From NCBI RefSeq assembly GCF_003732425.1, contig NZ_MOBX01000004.1:62001-126000 (forward strand): 64,000 nucleotides of DNA, in the 5' to 3' direction. Within the stretch, counting starts at the first letter, position 1, and the number at the start of each line of letters is the position of its first letter. The notes below the pieces were generated by a model that ran no database searches, was not told where the DNA came from, and saw only the letters and a list, made by a program, of their open reading frames with translations. Below are positions 1-8,506 of this stretch, one piece after another. The position numbers were made by a program, and so were the translations under genes. This DNA is from Pseudomonas fluorescens (GTDB lineage: Bacteria > Pseudomonadota > Gammaproteobacteria > Pseudomonadales > Pseudomonadaceae).

Positions 1-501
1 TTGTAGACGCGGCCAGCCAGATCGTAGTGGGAGCCGTGGCAAGGGCAGAAATAGCCACCGACCCAGTCTTTACCCAGATCCGCAGGTGCCACTTCGGGAC
101 GGAAAGTCGGTGAGCAACCCAAGTGCGTGCAGATCCCGATCAGCAGCAGAATTTCCGGCTTGATCGAACGCACTTCAGGGTCGACATAGGTGGGTTGCGT
201 GGAGTTTTTGGAGGTTGGATCGGAGAGCTGGCCCTCGATCTTCTTGAGATTCCCCAGGATTTCCGCAGTACGGCGGACAATGAACACCGGCTGACCGCGC
301 CACTCAGCAATCATCTGCTGTCCTGGCTCGATTTTGCTGACATTCACTTTCACCGGTGCACCGGCGGCTTTCGCCTTGGCACTGGGAAACCATGACCCCA
401 CGAACGGGACCGCAGCCCCCACCGCTCCTGCAGCACCCACCACGGATGTGGCTGCTACCAAGAAGCGACGCCGGCCTGCATTCACGCCGTCATTGCTCAT
501 T
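1..501 (-). CDS. petA: Ubiquinol-cytochrome c reductase iron-sulfur (Rieske) subunit, 3' end cut by window edge
   Basis: This is the Rieske 2Fe-2S subunit of the cytochrome bc1 complex, which passes electrons from ubiquinol to cytochrome c1 at the periplasmic face of the inner membrane. The first 167 residues are visible. The N-terminus starts MSNDGVNAGRRRFLVAAT, a twin-arginine type signal with a hydrophobic anchor segment at about residues 12-35. Both cluster motifs are present: CTHLGC and CPCHGS, which supply two Cys and two His ligands. About 30 C-terminal residues lie outside the window. The ATG at 501 is preceded by a purine-rich stretch. The downstream cytochrome b/c1 gene, expected next on the minus strand, is outside the window. 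Confidence 0.97.
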
Positions 502-712
502 CAGTCCTCTCCCATCAGCTTTTGTGGCCTGTTAAATCAGGCATCTACTAAATAAATCAATGTTACTTATAAAAATTTTGCCGAATGGTAATGAAAAGCC
601 CCAATTCTGACAAGGGAATTACCCGGAGCTCTTACCCTCAAGCCTTGCAGTATAGGGGGTCTACGGAAGTGGCAAGTTGTCGCAGCGCAATTCTTTGATA
701 AATCACAGGCAT

Positions 713-749
713 AAAAAAACGCCCGCTTCCGTGAGGAGGCGGGCGTTCT
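713..749 (-). terminator. Rho-independent terminator of rplM-rpsI
   Basis: On the minus strand a 9-bp stem (AACGCCCGC / GCGGGCGTT) is followed by a run of seven T, about 20 bases past the rpsI stop codon. It separates the ribosomal protein operon from petA. Confidence 0.9.
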
Positions 750-769
750 TTTTGAACGTGGAAGCGGAA

Positions 770-1162
770 TTAACGCTTCGAGTACTGCGGACGCTTACGC
801 GCTTTACGCAGACCAACTTTCTTACGTTCAACTTCACGGGCGTCGCGAGTAACGAAACCAGCTTTGCGCAGAGCGCCACGCAGGGTTTCGTCGTAGTCCA
901 TCAGAGCGCGAGTGATGCCGTGGCGGATTGCGCCAGCTTGACCACTTACACCACCGCCGATCACGGTGACGTAGATGTCGAACTTCTCGACAGTCTCGGT
1001 CAGCTCCAGCGGCTGACGAACTACCATGCGGGCAGTTTCGCGGCCGAAGAAGTTATCCAGCGAACGGTTGTTGATGGAGATGTTACCAGTACCCGGACGC
1101 AGGAAAACGCGTGCGGTTGCGGTCTTGCGACGGCCAGTGCCGTAATTTTGAGTCGCCGACAT
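770..1162 (-). CDS. rpsI: 30S ribosomal protein S9
   Basis: The 130-residue protein has the usual length of bacterial S9 and ends in the basic tail [11 protein letters not shown], whose last residues reach the P-site tRNA in the ribosome. The N-terminal block [19 protein letters not shown] and the block [14 protein letters not shown] are typical of the family. It lies 14 bases downstream of rplM, the universal rplM-rpsI pair, so both are translated from one mRNA that ends at the terminator just downstream. Confidence 0.99.
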   Translation of the reverse strand: MSATQNYGTGRRKTATARVFLRPGTGNISINNRSLDNFFGRETARMVVRQPLELTETVEKFDIYVTVIGGGVSGQAGAIRHGITRALMDYDETLRGALRKAGFVTRDAREVERKKVGLRKARKRPQYSKR

Positions 1163-1176
1163 AATGTACTATTCCG

Positions 1177-1605
1177 TTAAAACTTCAGTTCTTGGGGCTG
1201 CTGAGCAGTATGTGGGTGTGCAGCGCCCGCATAGACTTTCAGCTTACGGTACATGTCGCGACCCAGTGGGTTTTTAGGCAGCATGCCTTTAACCGCGGTC
1301 TCGATCACGCGCTCAGGGGCTTTAGCGATCAGCTTTTCAAAGTTGATCGACTTGATGCCGCCCGGGAAACCGGAGTGGGAGTAGTACATTTTGTCAGTGG
1401 TTTTAGCACCGGTAACACGAATCTGCTCAGCATTGATTACGACGATGTAGTCGCCGGTGTCAACGTGAGGAGTGTACTCAGGCTTGTGCTTGCCACGCAG
1501 ACGGCTCGCGATTTCGGTGGCCAGACGACCCAGGGTCTGACCAGCAGCGTCGACGACAAACCAGTCGCGCTTTACTGTTTCCGGTTTAGCAGTAAAAGTT
1601 TTCAT
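1177..1605 (-). CDS. rplM: 50S ribosomal protein L13
   Basis: The 142-residue protein matches bacterial L13 in length and in blocks such as [18 protein letters not shown] near the start, [18 protein letters not shown] in the middle and [10 protein letters not shown] near residue 110. L13 binds 23S rRNA early in large-subunit assembly. It is the first gene of the rplM-rpsI operon. A GAGGC ribosome binding site lies about 9 bases before the ATG. The 245-base gap upstream (1606-1850), shared with the divergent aldo/keto reductase gene, should hold its promoter. Confidence 0.99.
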   Translation of the reverse strand: MKTFTAKPETVKRDWFVVDAAGQTLGRLATEIASRLRGKHKPEYTPHVDTGDYIVVINAEQIRVTGAKTTDKMYYSHSGFPGGIKSINFEKLIAKAPERVIETAVKGMLPKNPLGRDMYRKLKVYAGAAHPHTAQQPQELKF

Positions 1606-1850
1606 TCTTTATAGCCTCAGGGGCCGCCCTGTAAATTAGACGGCGGATCTTACTGAATAGTGCGTACTTTGACAAGTCAAAGGCAGCCGGATACAGACGC
1701 TTTCGGGGGCTCGGGTCGGCGCGTCCGTTCAACGGCAAGATTCTTCGGCGGCGGCGCATCACTTCCACTGCAGAAAGAGGTCGGCAATTATGCAGATTGC
1801 GAAAAATATTTCAACCTGCTTTTATGATTGTTTTGCCCAAGGAGCACCCG

Positions 1851-2891
1851 ATGGACTATCGCCAGCTAGGCCGTACCGACCTGAACGTGAGTGCAATCTG
1901 CCTCGGAACCATGACCTGGGGCGAGCAAAACACTGAAGCTGAAGCCTTCGCCCAGATCGAAAGGGCCAAGGAGGCCGGGATCAATTTCATCGACACCGCC
2001 GAGATGTACCCGGTGCCGCCGAAAGCCGAAACCTACGCCACCACCGAGCGCTATATCGGCAATTACTTCAAAAGTCGTGGCGACCGCGCCGACTGGATCC
2101 TTGCCAGCAAGATCGCCGGCCCGGGCAACACCATCGACTACATCCGCGACAAAAACCTGCGCCATAACCGCCAGCACATCACCGCAGCGGTCGATGCCAG
2201 CCTCGAGCGCCTGCAAACCGACTACATCGACCTGTACCAACTGCACTGGCCGGAGCGCAGCACCAACTTTTTCGGACAGCTGGGCTACAAACACAAGATC
2301 GAAGCCAATCTGACCCAGCTTGAAGACACCCTCGAAGCACTCGACGAGCAAGTGAAGGCCGGCAAGATCCGCCACATCGGTCTGTCCAACGAAACGCCGT
2401 GGGGCACCATGCGTTTTCTGGCGCTGGCCGAAGCCCGTGGCTGGCCGCGCGCGGTGTCGATCCAGAACCCGTACAACCTGCTCAACCGCAGCTTTGAAGT
2501 GGGCCTGGCAGAAATCGCCATCCGCGAACAATGTGGCCTGCTGGCCTATTCGCCGCTGGCGTTTGGTTTCCTCTCAGGCAAGTACGAAGGTGGCGCCCGT
2601 CCGCCGAAAGGCCGCCTGAGCCTCTACAGTCGCTTCAGCCGCTATTTCAATGCGCAGTCGGAAGCAGCCTGCAGCCGTTATGTTGCGCTGGCCCGTGAAC
2701 ATGGTCTGGATCCGGCGCAGATGGCGCTGGCGTTCGTCACGCAGCAACCGTTTGTCACCAGCAACATCATTGGTGCGACGACGCTCGAGCAACTGGACAG
2801 CAACATTGCCAGCTTCGATCTGAAGCTCTCGGATGAAGTGTTGGAGGGGATCGAGGCGATTCACAAGGATCATCCGAATCCTGCGCCGTGA
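1851..2891 (+). CDS. NADP(H)-dependent aldo/keto reductase (Tas family)
   Basis: This is a 346-residue member of the Tas branch of the aldo/keto reductases, soluble (alpha/beta)8 barrel enzymes that reduce aldehydes and ketones with NADPH. The start MDYRQLGRTDLNVSAICLGT is typical. The catalytic tetrad is visible: Asp and Tyr in FIDTAEMYP, Lys in LASKIAG, His in LYQLHWPER. The cofactor-binding end SNIIGATTLEQL is also present. The ATG at 1851 was chosen over an upstream in-frame start because AAGGAG sits 6 bases before it and family members start here. It is a single gene followed by a REP element. The physiological substrate cannot be told from sequence. Confidence 0.93.
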   Translation: MDYRQLGRTDLNVSAICLGTMTWGEQNTEAEAFAQIERAKEAGINFIDTAEMYPVPPKAETYATTERYIGNYFKSRGDRADWILASKIAGPGNTIDYIRDKNLRHNRQHITAAVDASLERLQTDYIDLYQLHWPERSTNFFGQLGYKHKIEANLTQLEDTLEALDEQVKAGKIRHIGLSNETPWGTMRFLALAEARGWPRAVSIQNPYNLLNRSFEVGLAEIAIREQCGLLAYSPLAFGFLSGKYEGGARPPKGRLSLYSRFSRYFNAQSEAACSRYVALAREHGLDPAQMALAFVTQQPFVTSNIIGATTLEQLDSNIASFDLKLSDEVLEGIEAIHKDHPNPAP

Positions 2892-2905
2892 TCGACCGCT
2901 AAAAG

Positions 2906-2973
2906 CTTCGCGAGCAGGCTCGCTCCCACAGGTACAGCGTGATCCTTGTGGGAGCGAGCCTGCTCGCGAAAGG
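2906..2973. repeat. REP inverted pair, family A (GCGAGCAGGCTCGCTCCCACA type)
   Basis: Two copies of a 21-25 base GC-rich palindromic unit in opposite orientation with a short spacer. The element lies between the convergent aldo/keto reductase and acyl-CoA dehydrogenase genes. The same unit recurs at 14697-14766. Confidence 0.9.
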
Positions 2974-2995
2974 GCCTGTCAAAACACTGCTAAAT

Positions 2996-4132
2996 TCAAA
3001 GCGACCGCGCAATAATCTCCTTCATGATTTCATTGGTGCCGGCATAAATCCGCTGCACCCGCGCATCCGCCCACGCCCGGGCCACCGGGTACTCCCACAT
3101 GAAGCCGTAGCCACCATGCAACTGCACGCACTCGTCGAGCACTTTGCATTGCAGATCGGTGCCCCAGTATTTCGCCATCGCCGCCGTCGGCACGTCGAGC
3201 TTGCCTTGCAGGTGCAGCTCTAGACATTTATCGACGAACACTCGGCCGATCTGGATTTCAGTGGCCATTTCGGCCAGCTTGAAGCGGGTGTTCTGGAAGT
3301 CGGCTATCGCCTTGCCGAACGCCTTGCGATCACGGGTGTAATCGAGCGTCCATTGCAGCGCCGCTTCGGCTGAGGCCAAACCGCCGATCGCCACGGTCAG
3401 GCGCTCCTGCGGCAATTCTTGCATCAGATAGGCGAACCCTGCCCCCGCTTGCCCCAACAGGTTTTCTTTAGGCACGCGCACATCCTGAAAGAACAGCTCC
3501 GAGGTGTCCTGCGCCTTCATGCCGACCTTTTCCAGGCGCTTGCCCTTGTCGAAACCTGGCGTATTCGCTTCGACCAGAAACAGACTGGTGCCCTTGGCGC
3601 CGGCCTTCGGATCGGTCTTGGCGACCACAATCACCAGATCCGCGAGAAAGCCATTGGTGATAAAGGTTTTCGAACCGTTGATGACATATTCATCACCGTC
3701 CAACACAGCCGTGGTCTTCACGCCTTGCAGATCGGATCCCGCCCCCGGCTCGGTCATGGCGATGGCCGTGACCATCTCGCCCGAAACCAGTTTCGGCAGG
3801 TATTTATGCTTCAGCGCCTCACTGCCGTAATGCAGGATGTACGGGGCGACAATGTCCGAATGCAGCGAGAAACCGATGCCGGTCAGGCCCAGCCGCCCGA
3901 CCTCTTCGATCACCACCGTGCTATAGAGAAAGTCCGCCCCCAGGCCGCCGTACTCTTCCGGCAGGTGCGAGCAGAGCATCCCCGCCTCCCCTGCCTTGTT
4001 CCAGAGTTTGCGGTCGATATAGCCTTGTTTCTCCCATTGCGCATGGAACGGCACGGCCTCTTTTTCGAGGAAGGTGCGGACGCTGTCGCGAAACAATTCG
4101 TGCTCGGAGCTGAACAAGGTTCTGGGGATCAT
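2996..4132 (-). CDS. Acyl-CoA dehydrogenase
   Basis: The 378-residue flavoprotein has the full three-part acyl-CoA dehydrogenase fold: an N-terminal helical domain, a middle beta domain with MTEPGAGSDLQGVKTTA near residue 127, and a C-terminal helical domain with GYGFMWEYPVARAWADAR and YAGTNEIMKEIIARSL. The Glu in GTNEI is the position of the catalytic base in long- and isovaleryl-type enzymes. Such enzymes oxidise acyl-CoA to 2-enoyl-CoA and pass electrons to ETF. The gene stands alone, convergent with the aldo/keto reductase and divergent from the GlxA-type regulator at 4284. Chain-length preference cannot be read from the sequence; long-chain or branched-chain use is possible. Confidence 0.93.
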   Translation of the reverse strand: MIPRTLFSSEHELFRDSVRTFLEKEAVPFHAQWEKQGYIDRKLWNKAGEAGMLCSHLPEEYGGLGADFLYSTVVIEEVGRLGLTGIGFSLHSDIVAPYILHYGSEALKHKYLPKLVSGEMVTAIAMTEPGAGSDLQGVKTTAVLDGDEYVINGSKTFITNGFLADLVIVVAKTDPKAGAKGTSLFLVEANTPGFDKGKRLEKVGMKAQDTSELFFQDVRVPKENLLGQAGAGFAYLMQELPQERLTVAIGGLASAEAALQWTLDYTRDRKAFGKAIADFQNTRFKLAEMATEIQIGRVFVDKCLELHLQGKLDVPTAAMAKYWGTDLQCKVLDECVQLHGGYGFMWEYPVARAWADARVQRIYAGTNEIMKEIIARSL

Positions 4133-4283
4133 GCGGCACCTTTCTTTGTGGTTGGAGGGAAATGACCTTCAGAGACTAAGCCTCCCTTCTGACACGGGAC
4201 ACTGGACACATCCGACAAAAAATAAGACGATCCAGCCGTCTGGTGACCACTTTCCCTTATAAAAACAAAACAAAAGTTGAATT

Positions 4284-5279
4284 ATGTCCAAGCAAGTCTC
4301 CACGCCCTTGCGGCGCGTCAGCATCCTGGCAATCGACCGGGTTTTCGCCTCCACTCTCATGCAAGCCAAGGATTTCTTCCATCTGGCCAGCCTGCGTTAT
4401 GGCAAACAACTGGGCCACGGCCTGACTCCGGCCTTCGAAACACGGCTGGTCAGCCCCGACGGTAAACCGGTGAACAGTTTCAGTGACGTCGTGATGCCGG
4501 TCGACGGCGGACTGGAAAATGCCGATGTCATTATCCTCCCGGCGTTCTGGGACGATTTCGACACGCTGTGCAGCCGTTATCCGCAAGTCCTGCCCTGGCT
4601 GCGCGAACAGCATGCCCGCGGCGCGGTGTTGTGCGGTGAAGCCACCGGGGTGTTCTGGCTGGCCGAGGCCGGCCTGCTCAACGGCAAGGAAGCGACCACC
4701 TACTGGCGCTTCTTCAATGCGTTCGCCGAGCGGTTTCCCAAGGTCTATCTCAATCAGGACAAGCACCTGACCGATGCCGACAACTTGTATTGCGCCGGCG
4801 GCACCACCTCAGCCTGCGACCTGTACATCTACTTGATCGAGCGTTTCTGCGGGGCCAACGTCGCGCAAGCCGTGGCCCGCGACATTCTCTATGAAGTGCA
4901 GCGCAGCTATGCGCCGGGACGCATCGGTTTCGGTGGGCAGAAGCTGCATCAGGACGTGATCATCCTGCAGATCCAGCACTGGCTCGAAGAGCACTTCGCC
5001 GACAAGTTCCGCTTCGAAGACGTCGCCCGCGAGCACGGCATGAGCATCCGCAACTTCATGCGGCGCTTTCAGACCGCTACCGGTGACAAGCCGCTGCACT
5101 ACCTGCAACGCCTGCGCATCGAGACCGCCAAAGGCTTGCTGTCCGGCAGCCGCAAGAGCATCAAGACCATCAGTTATGAGGTCGGTTACGACGATGCGAG
5201 CTTCTTTGCGCGGCTGTTCCGTCAGCACACTGAACTGTCGCCGAACCAGTATCGGCAGCAGTTTCAGCAGGCTGCTTAA
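4284..5279 (+). CDS. GlxA-type transcriptional regulator (DJ-1/PfpI domain plus AraC HTH)
   Basis: The 331-residue protein has an N-terminal class I glutamine-amidotransferase-like domain (about 10-190; note RGAVLCGEATGVFWLAEAGLL at the nucleophile-elbow position, with Cys in LCGEA) and a C-terminal AraC DNA-binding domain (about 225-325; VAREHGMSIRNFMRRFQ for the first helix-turn-helix and SYEVGYDDASFFARLFR for the second). Pseudomonas relatives such as ArgR, GbdR and CdhR regulate amino-acid and quaternary-amine catabolism. It precedes the amino-acid monooxygenase operon in the same orientation with a 175-base gap, and is divergent from the acyl-CoA dehydrogenase. A role as activator of the downstream operon is an inference from position. 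Confidence 0.92.
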   Translation: MSKQVSTPLRRVSILAIDRVFASTLMQAKDFFHLASLRYGKQLGHGLTPAFETRLVSPDGKPVNSFSDVVMPVDGGLENADVIILPAFWDDFDTLCSRYPQVLPWLREQHARGAVLCGEATGVFWLAEAGLLNGKEATTYWRFFNAFAERFPKVYLNQDKHLTDADNLYCAGGTTSACDLYIYLIERFCGANVAQAVARDILYEVQRSYAPGRIGFGGQKLHQDVIILQIQHWLEEHFADKFRFEDVAREHGMSIRNFMRRFQTATGDKPLHYLQRLRIETAKGLLSGSRKSIKTISYEVGYDDASFFARLFRQHTELSPNQYRQQFQQAA

Positions 5280-5296
5280 GCGCCAGGCACACCATC

Positions 5297-5320
5297 ATGT
5301 GGGTGTCATCGCACCCACAT
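5297..5320. promoter_or_regulatory. Perfect 9-bp inverted repeat between regulator and monooxygenase operon
   Basis: ATGTGGGTG and CACCCACAT are separated by six bases. No T-run follows on either strand, so it is a poor terminator and could be a regulator binding site for the operon starting at 5455, or a weak transcript end of the regulator gene. Confidence 0.45.
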
Positions 5321-5454
5321 GAAAACTCTGCCAACTTACTTTTCCCACGCAACAAACCGAATTTACAGCCCCTGCGCAACCCGATTGCCGACTGTTCGGT
5401 GCAGAACAAGCTGTTCAATATCTTTCCTGTCAAAACCATCAGGGAAGATCAGTC

Positions 5455-7404
5455 GTGACCATTGGATCAAGCTATAACTATCCGTCGCAAGTGAACGGCG
5501 ACATCACACGCACCAAGCGCTCGAAGCACTCACCATGGGCTGGCCGTTTTCCCAACCCTCCTGACTTGTGTTTCGACTATCGAACACTGGTCGAACAGGC
5601 AAACGGCGTCGCACAAGCGACTGCACCGCGACACAAAATCTGCATCATCGGCGCCGGCATCACAGGCCTCACGGCGGCGAGGGAATTGCACCGCTGCGGT
5701 TTTACCGACATCACATTGATCGAACAATCCTCCCGCGTTGGCGGCAGACACCTGACCGTGCCAGGCAGCCCCCGCTCGTCGGCCAGCCATACGCCGTTTG
5801 AAATGGGCGCGATGCGCATGCCCTTTTTCAATCGAGCGGGCGAATCGCCAACAGAGGGACGCTCGCTGATGGCTTATTACACCAAAGTGTTTGATCTGGC
5901 CTTTTCGGACTTCGCCAATCCAGGTAGCCAATGGGTCACCTCTACTGGCATTTTCCTGCGTGAAGGCAGCATGAGCGACGAGCTGACGCCGCAAATGCTC
6001 ATCTGGAAAAACGCAGACGGTGAAACAGCCCCACCCGGAGCAGACCTGCAAGCGGTTCATGCCAAATGGAAGGCATTCGCCGATCGCATGACACGCCACG
6101 TTGCGCAGGCTTACGCAAGCAATGAATGGGAAGCGATGTGGGCCGCCATTGTCGAAAAATACGAAAGCGTGTCCTTTCGAGATCTGGTCAGCATGTCGGT
6201 GCTGGATACCTGGGACAGAAATGCGCCAGGTGACTTTGGCGGTATGGGAATGAATGCGAAGGAATCAGCGCTGTTCTATGCCATCGGTATCGGTGATGGC
6301 AGTTGGGGGGCTTTTTATGACGTGTGTTCACTCTACCCGTTACGCACCGCCATTTTTGGTTTCAGCAGCCAGTTGCAACTGATCTATGGTCGCGTCAACG
6401 CGGCTGGCGACCCGTTAGCCGACTCTCCCCTTCTGCACAGTAATGCGATGTTTGACTCCACCGGACAAAGCTTCGAAAAACCCCGCTACATCGGGCTCGC
6501 AGCGCTCGCTGAATGCCTGCTATTCATGAAGCCCGATGAAGCTGCCGACTCTTTCTACGAGCATTGCCTGAAACGACCAGACGGTTTGCTCATGGATACC
6601 TCTGTTACCCGAATCGAGAAACTCGGCAACTTGAAGTCGCGGGTGTATTTCAACTCCAGGCACAGCATGCCCCAATATACCCAAGAGCATTTCGATGACT
6701 TTGACTCGGTCATCATCACACTGCCTTCCTGGCTACTTGAAACCCGGGTAAAACTCGAAAACTTCACGCCGCAAATGCTGCCCTTCGAGATCATCAACGC
6801 TTACAAGACGGCGCATTGGGAGACCAGCTGCAAGGTCTTCGCCCCCCTGAAAAAAACCTTCTTGTCAGGCAAGAACAAAATCCCCCAGGCCATCGTCACC
6901 GATAGTTTCATCCACGATGTTTACACCTATCGCTATAACGACAATTACAGCTACGACTGCATCCTCCTGAGTTACACCTGGGAGGATGACGCCACCAAGC
7001 TTGGCTTGTTCACAGACAAGGAGTTGGTTATCCGGTGTGCCAAGGAGCTGGACCGAATCCTGATGAAATCAACCAATATCCAGGAACGTATTTCTCCGTA
7101 TATAGGGGTCGATCAAGCCGTGGTACATCGCTGGATCACCGACAAAAATGCACTGGGATGCGCAAAGCTTTATCGACCCGGTGGCTACTACGATGCTGTC
7201 AGCCTGATGAAATACAACCGCGATTTCGCCCACGCATCGGGACTCTATCTGTGTGGCGAATCGTTTTCGGTGGATGCCGGCTGGACAGAACCCTGCTTCA
7301 GAGGCGCTATCGACGCAGTCATTCACATCTGCGACAAAACCGCGGCGACCTTCAATGGCGGCTTTTCGATGAGCGATTACCCGCACTACAAAATCGCAAC
7401 CTGA
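5455..7404 (+). CDS. Flavin amino-acid 2-monooxygenase/oxidase-like enzyme
   Basis: The 649-residue protein belongs to the flavin monoamine oxidase family. Its FAD-binding motif GAGITGLTAARELHRCG starts near residue 66, and FEMGAMRMP near residue 118 is the signature of the bacterial L-amino-acid oxidase/2-monooxygenase branch (tryptophan 2-monooxygenase IaaM, phenylalanine oxidase, lysine 2-monooxygenase DavB). The C-terminal FAD block LCGESFSVDAGWTEPCFRGA is intact. Monooxygenases of this branch turn an L-amino acid into the amide one carbon shorter with release of CO2. The GTG start at 5455 has GGGAAG about 9 bases upstream. The next gene is an amidase-type nitrilase, which supports the monooxygenase route. 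The amino acid used is unknown. Confidence 0.85.
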   Translation: MTIGSSYNYPSQVNGDITRTKRSKHSPWAGRFPNPPDLCFDYRTLVEQANGVAQATAPRHKICIIGAGITGLTAARELHRCGFTDITLIEQSSRVGGRHLTVPGSPRSSASHTPFEMGAMRMPFFNRAGESPTEGRSLMAYYTKVFDLAFSDFANPGSQWVTSTGIFLREGSMSDELTPQMLIWKNADGETAPPGADLQAVHAKWKAFADRMTRHVAQAYASNEWEAMWAAIVEKYESVSFRDLVSMSVLDTWDRNAPGDFGGMGMNAKESALFYAIGIGDGSWGAFYDVCSLYPLRTAIFGFSSQLQLIYGRVNAAGDPLADSPLLHSNAMFDSTGQSFEKPRYIGLAALAECLLFMKPDEAADSFYEHCLKRPDGLLMDTSVTRIEKLGNLKSRVYFNSRHSMPQYTQEHFDDFDSVIITLPSWLLETRVKLENFTPQMLPFEIINAYKTAHWETSCKVFAPLKKTFLSGKNKIPQAIVTDSFIHDVYTYRYNDNYSYDCILLSYTWEDDATKLGLFTDKELVIRCAKELDRILMKSTNIQERISPYIGVDQAVVHRWITDKNALGCAKLYRPGGYYDAVSLMKYNRDFAHASGLYLCGESFSVDAGWTEPCFRGAIDAVIHICDKTAATFNGGFSMSDYPHYKIAT

Positions 7405-7604
7405 CGACCCATTTCTGACCTCCAGCCCCTCGACTACGCGCTTGGTTGCATGCATGCCATGCGTATCCCCGTTCCCGAGCCAAGCAAGAGCGGGAAATGG
7501 ACTACTGCTTAAACGGAAGTGGCTGACTTACTCGCATTAGCTTTTCATTTCTTATGACCACGCAACTCCACAACATGAATAACAATAAGAAAGGGTCATT
7601 TGAA

Positions 7605-8492
7605 ATGAGCGAGTCATTCAGCCCAGTTCGTCTAGCAGTTATCCAGTTCGACCCTCAGGTCGGTATCGAAAACCAGCGCGAGAACCTTCGCCAGAGCTTG
7701 ATTCTGGCGCAAGAAGCCGCCAATGGCGGCGCCAATCTAATCGTCCTGCCCGAGCTGTCGAGCACCGGGTATTACTTCAGCAATCGGCAGGATGCCTTCG
7801 ATCACTCGGAGTTGATTCCCGATGGTCCCAGTGTTCAGGCGTGGATGAACTTCGCCCGCGAGCACAAAGTTTATCTGGCAGCGGGTTTGACCGAGCGAGA
7901 TGGCATGCGACTGTTCAATACCGCCGTGCTGGTAGGGCCCGACGGCTTCATTGGCAAATATCGCAAGGCACACCTGTGGAATCTGGAAAAGCTGTGGTTC
8001 ACGCCAGGCGACCTGGGTTTCCCGGTATTCGAAACCCCCATTGGCCGAATAGGCTTGTTGATCTGCTGGGATATCTGGTTCCCCGAGGTACCGAGAATTC
8101 TGACTCAGCAAGGCGCGGACATTATCTGCAGCTTGAACAATTGGGTCTGGACCCCTCCTCCTCTTTTTGACGAGGCCGGCAAATGCATGGCGTCGTATCT
8201 GACCATGACAGCCGCACACGTCAACAATGTGTTCATCGCCGCAGCCAGTCGCATCGGCGAGGAGCGCGGTGCACGCTATCTCGGCTGCTCATTGATTGCC
8301 GGCACCAATGGCTGGCCGATTGGCGCGGTGGCATCCGCAGATAAACAGGAAATCCTGTTTGCTGATATCGACCTGACCAGTTCACGCAGTGCGCCCATCT
8401 GGAACAGTTTGAACGACCTGCATCGAGATCGTCGCGGCGACCTCTACGACTCGATGCTGGGTTACCGCCAGCACCCTTGCCTTCCACGCTGA
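7605..8492 (+). CDS. Nitrilase-family carbon-nitrogen hydrolase (probable amidase)
   Basis: The 295-residue protein has the three catalytic residues of the nitrilase superfamily in order: Glu in VLPELSSTGYYF, Lys in KYRKAHLWNLEK and Cys in LLICWDIWFPEV. It hydrolyses an amide C-N bond and is probably cytosolic. In the lysine pathway of Pseudomonas putida a 2-monooxygenase (DavB) is paired with a nitrilase-family amidase (DavA); the same pairing here suggests it hydrolyses the amide made by the upstream enzyme. The start at 7605 was preferred because the conserved fold begins at VRLAVIQFDPQVG; in-frame ATGs at 7554 and 7575 would add up to 17 residues. It follows the monooxygenase gene after 200 bases. 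Confidence 0.87.
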   Translation: MSESFSPVRLAVIQFDPQVGIENQRENLRQSLILAQEAANGGANLIVLPELSSTGYYFSNRQDAFDHSELIPDGPSVQAWMNFAREHKVYLAAGLTERDGMRLFNTAVLVGPDGFIGKYRKAHLWNLEKLWFTPGDLGFPVFETPIGRIGLLICWDIWFPEVPRILTQQGADIICSLNNWVWTPPPLFDEAGKCMASYLTMTAAHVNNVFIAAASRIGEERGARYLGCSLIAGTNGWPIGAVASADKQEILFADIDLTSSRSAPIWNSLNDLHRDRRGDLYDSMLGYRQHPCLPR

Positions 8493-8506
8493 CAAGGGGC
8501 CTGACC

